Part shown: positions 1 to 5,255 of the stretch, one piece after another | Numbering within the stretch: the first letter of the stretch is position 1 | Layout: each line of letters starts with the position of its first letter | Source of the DNA: Bacteroidetes bacterium UBA7368 | GTDB taxonomy: Bacteria; Bacteroidota; Rhodothermia; Rhodothermales; UBA10348 | Length of the DNA stretch: 5,255 nt | Direction of reading: 5' to 3' | Assembly: GCA_002469915.1 (NCBI GenBank) | Contig: DKOG01000003.1 | Span: 1-5,255 of the forward strand | Made by a program: the position numbers and the translations under genes | Notes under the pieces: model-generated | Seen by the model: only the letters and a program-made list of their open reading frames with translations | What the model was told of the DNA's origin: nothing | Database searches by the model: none

Positions 1-719
1 CCGAGACTGAATTCACCCTTCATGGTCTCTCCCATGCTGAACTTGTTCGTACGGTAAAGGCCAGCAATGTCAAAAGCGGTAGAAACACCGGCTTTCGTTT
101 CCTGTGCTCCCACGGTCTGGCCCGGGGCCAAGTTGGAATAGATAAATCGAAGACTGGTACCTATACCAAAATTATCTCCCAATTTCGTTCCATATGAAAG
201 GCCTGTTGCCAAATCATATGATTTGAACGTACCCGTCGGGTTGTTTTGTTCATCTCGGCCTTCATGCTGGCCTAAAAACAGATAGGTAAGATGGGCACCG
301 AACGTTCCCCATCCTGCGACGTGATGCTTGGCGATCAGGTACTCGTAGAAGAGATCTGCATTGAACTCGGGTAGCCAAGAAGAGTGGGTAATACCCGCTT
401 CTGTACCCTTCTGGAAAGCCAGACCAGCTGGATTCCAAAAAACGGCACTCGCATTGTCTGCTAGAGCAACCCCAGCGTTTCCCATTCCAGAAGCACGACT
501 GTCTGGTTCAATCTTGAGAAAGACAACTGCGGCACCACCTACCTGGGCCGAGGCTACCAATGGAATAAAAAGAGTTGCGACCAGCAAGAGTGCTGCGCTA
601 CGGGTAAAAGTCTTTCGCACGATATGATGCATATTAAGAGCCAGAGAACGGATTCTGGAGTTAAAAGAAAGTTCGATTCGATTCTGAGCGATGTACGCTT
701 CGTTGTACGCTGCAGTCAT
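1..719 (-). CDS. porV: PorV, T9SS outer-membrane beta-barrel protein (3' end beyond the window)
   Basis: PorV (LptO) is an outer-membrane barrel that receives cargo leaving the T9SS translocon and docks the sortase PorU at the cell surface. The first 239 codons are visible; P. gingivalis PorV is roughly 390 residues, so the C-terminal part is missing. Numbering from the ATG at 717-719, a signal peptide spans about residues 30-59 (basic IVRK segment, hydrophobic ALLLVATLFIPLV, then ASAQ). The family signature follows: AVVFLKIEPDSRASGMGNAG (63-82) and FWNPAGLAF (94-102). Further on are alternating aromatic and glycine-rich strands typical of a FadL-like barrel (for example GWGTFGAHLTYLFLG, near 139-150). 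It lies 162 bp downstream of porU in the same orientation. The start is uncertain. The ATG at 719 has AGGA five bases upstream, but the signal peptide would fit better if translation began at the in-frame ATG at 632 (residue 30). Family assignment is firm from the N-terminal motif. Confidence 0.9.
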   Translation of the reverse strand, partial: MTAAYNEAYIAQNRIELSFNSRIRSLALNMHHIVRKTFTRSAALLLVATLFIPLVASAQVGGAAVVFLKIEPDSRASGMGNAGVALADNASAVFWNPAGLAFQKGTEAGITHSSWLPEFNADLFYEYLIAKHHVAGWGTFGAHLTYLFLGQHEGRDEQNNPTGTFKSYDLATGLSYGTKLGDNFGIGTSLRFIYSNLAPGQTVGAQETKAGVSTAFDIAGLYRTNKFSMGETMKGEFSL

Positions 720-724
720 TGGGA

Positions 725-728
725 TCCT
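725..728 (-). promoter_or_regulatory. Possible ribosome binding site AGGA for porV
   Basis: On the minus strand AGGA is separated by five bases from the ATG at 719. It is the only Shine-Dalgarno-like match near either candidate porV start; the second candidate (ATG at 632) is preceded by GGCTCTTAAT and has none. Many Bacteroidota do not depend on this pairing, so it only weakly favours the longer form. Confidence 0.35.
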
Positions 729-757
729 ATTAATGTAGCGAGATCCTAAGCAGAGAA

Positions 758-784
758 CTAGACCAAAAAAAGTGAATGGTCTGG
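758..784 (-). repeat. Short inverted repeat upstream of porV
   Basis: The arms AGACCA (760-765) and TGGTCT (777-782) are perfect complements around an 11-base A/T-rich loop; one wobble pair and one further pair extend the stem. The T-run on the transcribed strand lies inside the loop rather than after the stem, so this does not look like an intrinsic terminator. It may be a weak RNA hairpin in the porV leader or a protein site, or it may be chance. Confidence 0.3.
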
Positions 785-881
785 TTGAACAGTGCTTCGA
801 ATACCACTAGTACGTTGTTATACAATGATTGTTGTTCAGTATCTGTGAATCGATAAAATCTCCCTTTTAAATTTTTCTATT

Positions 882-3800
882 CTATCTGATGATAGCAAGT
901 TTTTCGACATGCTCACTCACCTGTCTACCGCCATCTGCGCCAATTGTCTCAACGCGCAAGCGATATAAGTAGATGCCTGTTGCAGGTCGGTCCAGATCGT
1001 CGTCTTTTCCGTCCCAATAGACCTGTACAGGTCCATTACTCAGAACACCTTCGGGAAGTGCTTCGTCAGAATGTATGGTTCGTATCGGTCGTCCGCTAAG
1101 CGTATAAATACGAAGTTGAACCTCTGCCGAGGTGCCCGGAGGCTGGTTATGTTCAAAAACGAACCGCGTTTCGCGATTCATGGGGTTAGGATAGTTATAC
1201 ACATTAATAACGTCCAACACCTCATTATTCGCTACTTCAAATGCAAGTTGGGCTGTATTTGAGTTATTTAGCACATCCCATGCCCTCACACTCAACGTAT
1301 GACTACCCGCTGCCATACCCGTTAGCGGCCAAGTAACCGTCCCTTTCTGATAAGAATTAGGCTCGGCTACAAACGCACTACCAATATCCTGCGCTGCAGC
1401 ATCATTGCCATCCAGCGAAAGTAACATTTCATGTCCGACCCCGGTACCGACCGTGTTGATACCAGACTGGTCATTCAATTGCACAATCAACTCCGCGTCT
1501 TCGTTCACTTTCTGTCCCGCGACAAACGTAGTATCATTCAAAAACAGCATTAATTCGGGGCCGAGATCATCATTGGGTGGAGAGTCAGACGTACCGCCCA
1601 CAATGAATTGTTCGGTGTAGCCAATGGCCTGAGTCCCTGCACCCTGCGCATAAACGGCAATTCTACCGGTCTCATTTGAATAGCTGATGTCTTTAGGAAC
1701 TACAAATTCAGCCAAGAAATCGCCAGCTGTAGCCTGAACCTCACCGCGCCAAAGAAGATCTTCTCGATCCCTGAAAAAGGACTGAGTGTAATATCGCCTG
1801 TTTTTAGTGGGCACGATGCGCTCCGCATCAAAAACGGTTACACTCACCAAACCATCAAAGGAGTTATCCTTGTTGCCAGCAGCATCCTGTATTTCACCTT
1901 GGATAGAAACAAGATCTAATGCCTTCATTTGACCTGTTTCTGAAGTTAGGTCCGTGCTGTTCAGCGTTTGAACAACGGCTTCTCGGGGTGCGAGTCCGAC
2001 ACGCATAGAAGGGTCTCCAAGCAAATTGAATTTCCTTGAATTGCCCTGAAGCCCGACATTTGTGTTTTTGGTAAGCCGCATGACATCGCCCAGACGGCGA
2101 GGAAGACCATCACTATCCTTTTCGAATAAGGCAATGTTCAGCGCGCGATTAAGGCCCGCATTCAGCGACGTGGTTGAGCCCGACGTATAAACCAACCGAA
2201 CCGTGGTCATCAGAGCCACAGCACCACCGTTGGGGTTTAACAGCAGCGCTTCAGCACCACTCTGCGTCTCTTCTAAGTCCCACCACCCAAAGGAACAGGT
2301 CGCCGTGACAAAAATGGCCAGCTTATCCTTGTTGGTCAGTGCAAGTGCATCTTCTTTAGTAAAAATTTCCTCCTGAGCCAGTCCGTCTGGGCCCCCATGC
2401 CCACTGTAATTGAGTAGCAACGTCCCCCGGTTCAGCGTATCATTGATTTCTTTTTTCGCATCTGGAATACGGAATCCATTCAGAAATACTCGTTCGTACG
2501 TTTCACCGTAGATTTTCCGCAAGTTGATCTGCGGATACAACTGCGTTGCCACCAGTTCCGCAACCTGATCTACGTTGGCCAAATGCAAGTCTGCATCATC
2601 CTGCTGCCCGGAAAGCCCCGTCGGTCCGTCATCTGCCACCATCGTGTACTCTGAACGCCAAGACCCATGCGTCGCAGGGTCCTCATAAGAGATCACTTTA
2701 TCCACCACCATTTCAGCTTCTGCGACCGTCTGAACGGGGAATCGACCAATCCCGATATCCATCCGCTCCGTCGAAGTCGTACTGAATGAATTGTATACCC
2801 ACAGCCCCTCATTGTCATCTAGAAGACCGAAATAGTCATCGGACGTAAAGGAAGCATCTGAGCGTAATGACTCCTCCGTTTCATAAGGGAAGATCAGATT
2901 GTTAAGCGGGTTGTTATAGGTCGAGAGCCCTCTAAAATCGTAATGACCATCTCCAAAAAGGAGCAAGTATCTGGGTATCTCGGAAACGGGAGCACGGTCG
3001 TATAGGAATTTCAAATAATCTCGGATAGCCCTCATATCGGGAACGCCCCCCGAAAACTCATTGAATACTTCAGTCTGAGTTACCAATTCTACCTGCAACC
3101 CTTCTGATCGCCGAATATCTGCTAGCCTTCCGGCCGCACCTAAAAAGACTTCCGGGGCAAGAATGACCATATCTGGAAATCCACTTACTCCGTGCAAGTT
3201 TTGATTGGCCACAGGAACGCTTTGATCAACGGACACATTCTGAATATCGTCGGGTAAGAATGCAATGAGATCTGCAGGACGGGCAGCTACATCCTCAGCA
3301 GCTACTGAAACCACAAAATCAGACCCTAATGTGCTCACTTCATACGACTTGGCCAAGACCCCATCCGTGATATTCCACACACGTGGGATAGACGAGAAAT
3401 TCCGCATTCTAAAACGACGAGCTTGCGTCACTCCAACTGGAGTGGTGAAGAAGAGAGCTCCCTCCTCACGAATCAATTCCTGAGTATAATTGATTCTAAT
3501 CCAATCCACTGCTGCTTGAGGCTCATTTGCCTGATTAAGCAATCGCATCGTTAAGTCAAGAACCTGTCTGTCCGCTACTACCTCGCTGAACCCAAAGGTA
3601 CTCGGGTGAGCAGAGGGGTTTTCTGCCCCAGGAAAGGTCGTTAGAGAGGCTGTTCGCTGCCCGAGTGTCGTGCCTGCGGAAGACATCGCGACAGTTGCAC
3701 GCGGGTTTGAGGCAATGGCTACTCTCGCTTGGTACTGAACGGTACCGGCCAATAATCCTGGTAATGATAAATCTGAATAGATGGTTCGAGATCCGCCAGA

Positions 3801-4856
3801 TCGAATGGTATTGCTCATCCAGTCCTGGCCAGTTCCATGCTCACGAACCCAAACCTGTTCTTCTAGATCAACAAAGTGCCTGCCTTCAGTAACTGAGGTC
3901 TCTGGATTAGATGGCGAAGAATCGAATGCTGAGGTGGAGAGCGACGCTCCGAGACTCGTTCCAATTTTTATAAAGACGGCATTGTCATTCGAAAATGGAT
4001 GTATGTAATGCTCAAATGCACTATCTGCATAGGTCCATCCATTTGCGCCTCGGGCATAGAACAAGACTTCATCGGCCGACCCGAAATTCCCATCTCCGCC
4101 TCCAATACGCTCTACAGGCAGCTCATTGAGATCTTTCGGACGATCCAAACTGTTTAAGGCAGGAAGTGGCAATCCACCGTTCGAAAAGACGCCGATCTGG
4201 TTCGGGTCGATCGTATCGGGATCCAAGCCAATACCTAAAAGGAAGGATCGATTAATCCGGTACACGCCTGCATCGGCTATCGATATCCTGAAAAGACTAC
4301 CGGAAGACAGCACACTTTCTACCACTGAACTGCCCTTCGAAGCGCTACGGCTCACCGTTCGATTCATATCCGGCGTTAGCTCAACGCGGATACTTCTGTA
4401 CCGGCGAAGAACGCCTTCCTGCGAAGACAACGAAAAAACAGAGGCAACAACCTCTACTAAAGGCTCTTTGCGCGAGATCCCAAGGCCTTCCAACCATACA
4501 TCGGATGCTCTGTTCGGCGCTTGGTTCTGCGATATCGCCACATTTACTTCGTCAAACTGACGAGAAAGAACACGCACCTCAGGAAGAACAAGGCTGGAAA
4601 GACGAATCGTATGAGCCGCAGAATGCAAGCCTCCGGTGAAAGCTTCTAAAACCTGATCACTCCAGGTAGAAACACCCGAGGAATCGACCATTTGCTGGAG
4701 CGCATCGTCCCAATCAAATCGAAAGTCGACCAATATGCGGCCATCTACTTGGCGCTCTTCCGAAATATCGACGCGCTGGGCGGTAGCCTCTCCGTGCACG
4801 ATAACGGACAGCAGTAAAAAAAAGAGGAGTAAGTATGGTCGTACGAGGCCTTTCAA
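882..4856 (-). CDS. porU: PorU, type IX secretion system C25-family sortase
   Basis: PorU is the gingipain-like surface protease that cuts the C-terminal sorting domain from T9SS cargo and transfers the cargo to its surface anchor. A signal peptide covers residues 1-27 (basic start, LLLFFLLLSVIV core, ATAQ end). The PorU N-terminal region follows: FRISIADAGVYRI (189-201), an IGVFSNGG strand (221-228), DEVLFYARG (262-270). The C25 domain runs from about 560 to 955: LLLFGDGHYDF (631-641), TSDDYFGLLDD (671-681), DIGIGRFPV (700-708), catalytic His820 in LNYSGHGG, catalytic Cys854 in TATCSFGWW, and FNLLGDPSMRV (943-953). Ig-like modules carry PorU hallmarks FVVPKDISYS (1051-1060) and DQSGINTVGTGVGHEM (1129-1144). 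The last 110 residues (NYPNPMNRETRF at 1221; GIYLYRLRV near 1294) form a FlgD-like/T9SS C-terminal domain. Length is within the usual range, slightly above P. gingivalis PorU (about 1158). The start is TTG: no ATG or GTG lies between an in-frame TGA at about 4916 and this codon. The reading frame is intact, and the product is expected on the cell surface bound to PorV. Confidence 0.95.
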   Translation of the reverse strand: MKGLVRPYLLLFFLLLSVIVHGEATAQRVDISEERQVDGRILVDFRFDWDDALQQMVDSSGVSTWSDQVLEAFTGGLHSAAHTIRLSSLVLPEVRVLSRQFDEVNVAISQNQAPNRASDVWLEGLGISRKEPLVEVVASVFSLSSQEGVLRRYRSIRVELTPDMNRTVSRSASKGSSVVESVLSSGSLFRISIADAGVYRINRSFLLGIGLDPDTIDPNQIGVFSNGGLPLPALNSLDRPKDLNELPVERIGGGDGNFGSADEVLFYARGANGWTYADSAFEHYIHPFSNDNAVFIKIGTSLGASLSTSAFDSSPSNPETSVTEGRHFVDLEEQVWVREHGTGQDWMSNTIRSGGSRTIYSDLSLPGLLAGTVQYQARVAIASNPRATVAMSSAGTTLGQRTASLTTFPGAENPSAHPSTFGFSEVVADRQVLDLTMRLLNQANEPQAAVDWIRINYTQELIREEGALFFTTPVGVTQARRFRMRNFSSIPRVWNITDGVLAKSYEVSTLGSDFVVSVAAEDVAARPADLIAFLPDDIQNVSVDQSVPVANQNLHGVSGFPDMVILAPEVFLGAAGRLADIRRSEGLQVELVTQTEVFNEFSGGVPDMRAIRDYLKFLYDRAPVSEIPRYLLLFGDGHYDFRGLSTYNNPLNNLIFPYETEESLRSDASFTSDDYFGLLDDNEGLWVYNSFSTTSTERMDIGIGRFPVQTVAEAEMVVDKVISYEDPATHGSWRSEYTMVADDGPTGLSGQQDDADLHLANVDQVAELVATQLYPQINLRKIYGETYERVFLNGFRIPDAKKEINDTLNRGTLLLNYSGHGGPDGLAQEEIFTKEDALALTNKDKLAIFVTATCSFGWWDLEETQSGAEALLLNPNGGAVALMTTVRLVYTSGSTTSLNAGLNRALNIALFEKDSDGLPRRLGDVMRLTKNTNVGLQGNSRKFNLLGDPSMRVGLAPREAVVQTLNSTDLTSETGQMKALDLVSIQGEIQDAAGNKDNSFDGLVSVTVFDAERIVPTKNRRYYTQSFFRDREDLLWRGEVQATAGDFLAEFVVPKDISYSNETGRIAVYAQGAGTQAIGYTEQFIVGGTSDSPPNDDLGPELMLFLNDTTFVAGQKVNEDAELIVQLNDQSGINTVGTGVGHEMLLSLDGNDAAAQDIGSAFVAEPNSYQKGTVTWPLTGMAAGSHTLSVRAWDVLNNSNTAQLAFEVANNEVLDVINVYNYPNPMNRETRFVFEHNQPPGTSAEVQLRIYTLSGRPIRTIHSDEALPEGVLSNGPVQVYWDGKDDDLDRPATGIYLYRLRVETIGADGGRQVSEHVEKLAIIR

Positions 4857-5030
4857 AAGGGCAATTCCAGATTTTCTGTTTCTGACGAACGTTTCAGAAC
4901 CCTGTAATGATGATCAATTCAGGTAATCCATGATTTTGACGCTACACCAGGCATTACACGGGTTAGCCCGTTTACACCTTAGTACTCATCAATTGGATTT
5001 TGTAACAGTTTTATATGGCGTACTTCAACT
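4857..5030. other. Intergenic region upstream of porU
   Basis: This 174-bp stretch separates the stop codon of the DHp-domain gene from the TTG of porU. All three minus-strand frames are broken by stops and no kinase ATP-binding motif (N-box, G-box) can be read, so it does not conceal a frameshifted continuation of the upstream gene. It contains a GC-rich inverted repeat (4958-4971) and three GTGTA copies on the minus strand within about 35 bases. A porU promoter probably lies here, but I could not recognise a confident -33/-7 or -35/-10 pair. Confidence 0.5.
4958..4971 (-). repeat. GC-rich inverted repeat between the DHp-domain gene and porU
   Basis: ACGGG and CCCGT are perfect 5-bp arms around a CTAA loop on the minus strand. 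The repeat lies about 60 bases past the stop codon of the upstream gene, which suits a transcription end. The sequence following on the minus strand (GTGTAATGCC) has no T-run, so a canonical intrinsic terminator is not supported. GTGTAA follows the stem and also occurs just before it, as a direct repeat. It could be a weak terminator, a leader hairpin of porU, or an operator. Confidence 0.35.
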
Positions 5031-5255
5031 TTACAGTTTTTCAGAAAGATTTGAGAGCATACTCCGAATCACCATGAGTCGATCCACTTGCTCCGTCAAT
5101 TTATCGAGAGCAGCTCCCATGTCTTCGAGAGGATCCTCGACGTCGGCATATACATTTAATGCAATGGCCAGCTCTTTGAGAAGCTCCACGTTTCCCGAAA
5201 CAACAGACAGCGGATTATTGAGATCGTGCTGAATGCGTGAGATATGAGATTTCAG
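5031..5255 (-). CDS. C-terminal end of a histidine-kinase-like DHp (HisKA) protein lacking an ATPase domain
   Basis: Only the last 74 residues are in the window; the start lies beyond the right edge. They carry an H-box, RIQHDLNNPLSVVSGN (visible residues 7-22), with the expected phospho-acceptor His at visible residue 10. A first helix runs on through VELLKELAIAL. A second amphipathic helix (LDKLTEQVDRLMVIRSML, about 50-67) completes a two-helix dimerisation/phosphotransfer hairpin. The protein ends (NLSEKL, then TAA) where a sensor kinase would normally enter its HATPase_c domain; no N, G1 or G2 box is present here or in the DNA downstream. It may therefore be a phosphotransfer or dimerisation module joined to an unseen N-terminal domain such as a receiver or PAS, or a truncated kinase. 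It runs in the same direction as porU, 174 bp upstream. The DHp assignment is by motif only. Confidence 0.75.
   Translation of the reverse strand: MKSHISRIQHDLNNPLSVVSGNVELLKELAIALNVYADVEDPLEDMGAALDKLTEQVDRLMVIRSMLSNLSEKL

Larger units (their letters stand above)
720..881. other. porU-porV intergenic region
   Basis: This 162-bp AT-rich gap separates the porU stop codon from the first candidate porV start. I see no coding sequence and no GC-rich stem followed by a T-run, so nothing here clearly ends porU transcription before porV. It contains an imperfect inverted repeat (758-784) and a short palindrome, ACAATGATTGT (822-832). A TATAAC-like box reads on the minus strand near 818-823, without a convincing -35 partner. 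Read-through from porU into porV is plausible; a separate porV promoter here cannot be excluded. Confidence 0.5.

Noticed and set aside
361..627. Open 88-codon plus-strand frame opposite porV
   Set aside because: It is antisense to the PorV signature region, which is clearly the coding strand, and the product has no recognisable features.
822..832. Palindrome ACAATGATTGT considered as an operator
   Set aside because: Five-base arms in AT-rich DNA are expected by chance and no known regulator box matches.
861..881. AT-rich stretch directly after the porU stop considered as a terminator
   Set aside because: No GC-rich stem can be formed; only weak A/T pairing is available.
4126..4560. Open 144-codon plus-strand frame inside porU
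   Set aside because: It lies entirely antisense to strongly conserved PorU coding sequence, has no recognisable motif or signal, and its composition is what a complement of that gene would give.
4911..4931. Five-codon minus-strand mini-ORF (ATG GAT TAC CTG AAT TGA) before porU, considered as a leader peptide
   Set aside because: It has no ribosome site, no run of regulatory codons and no attenuator-like stems beside it; such short frames arise by chance.
4930..5232. Open 100-codon plus-strand frame at the right end
   Set aside because: It overlaps the DHp-coding sequence on the opposite strand, whose H-box and two-helix pattern are convincing; the plus-strand product shows no motif.
1..5255. 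Search for CRISPR repeats, tRNA or rRNA genes, insertion-sequence ends and transposase motifs
   Set aside because: No regularly spaced repeats, no tRNA-like cloverleaf segments and no transposase or integrase coding sequence were seen.

Overview
The window comes from a Gram-negative bacterium of the Bacteroidota / Rhodothermota / Balneolota group (FCB side). The evidence is a type IX secretion system (T9SS) gene pair, porU followed by porV, which is largely confined to that assemblage. Base composition is moderate. The use of a TTG start and an AGGA-type ribosome site would fit a Rhodothermota/Balneolota-like lineage somewhat better than a typical Bacteroides. That placement is inference; nothing here identifies a genus.

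All three genes lie on the minus strand, so the reading order is right to left. From 5255 down to 5031 is the 3' end of a gene whose last 74 residues form a histidine-kinase-type dimerisation/phospho-acceptor hairpin (HDLNNPL H-box). The protein stops where an ATP-binding domain would normally begin. A 174-bp non-coding gap (4857-5030) holds a short GC-rich inverted repeat. A complete 1324-residue porU (882-4856) follows: signal peptide, PorU N-terminal region, C25 (gingipain-like) catalytic domain with His/Cys dyad, Ig-like modules, and a C-terminal T9SS-type sorting/FlgD-like domain. After a 162-bp gap comes the 5' part of porV (719 down to 1), an outer-membrane beta-barrel cut off by the window edge.

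In well-studied T9SS organisms PorU is the surface sortase that removes the C-terminal signal from secreted cargo and attaches the cargo to the cell surface. PorV is the outer-membrane shuttle/anchor that holds both cargo and PorU. Their adjacency and shared orientation match the porU-porV order known from Porphyromonas gingivalis. The core is therefore a known system. The least ordinary items are the DHp-only protein end upstream of porU, the TTG start and 8-nt homopolymer in the porU signal peptide, and the ambiguous porV start with short repeats in its leader.
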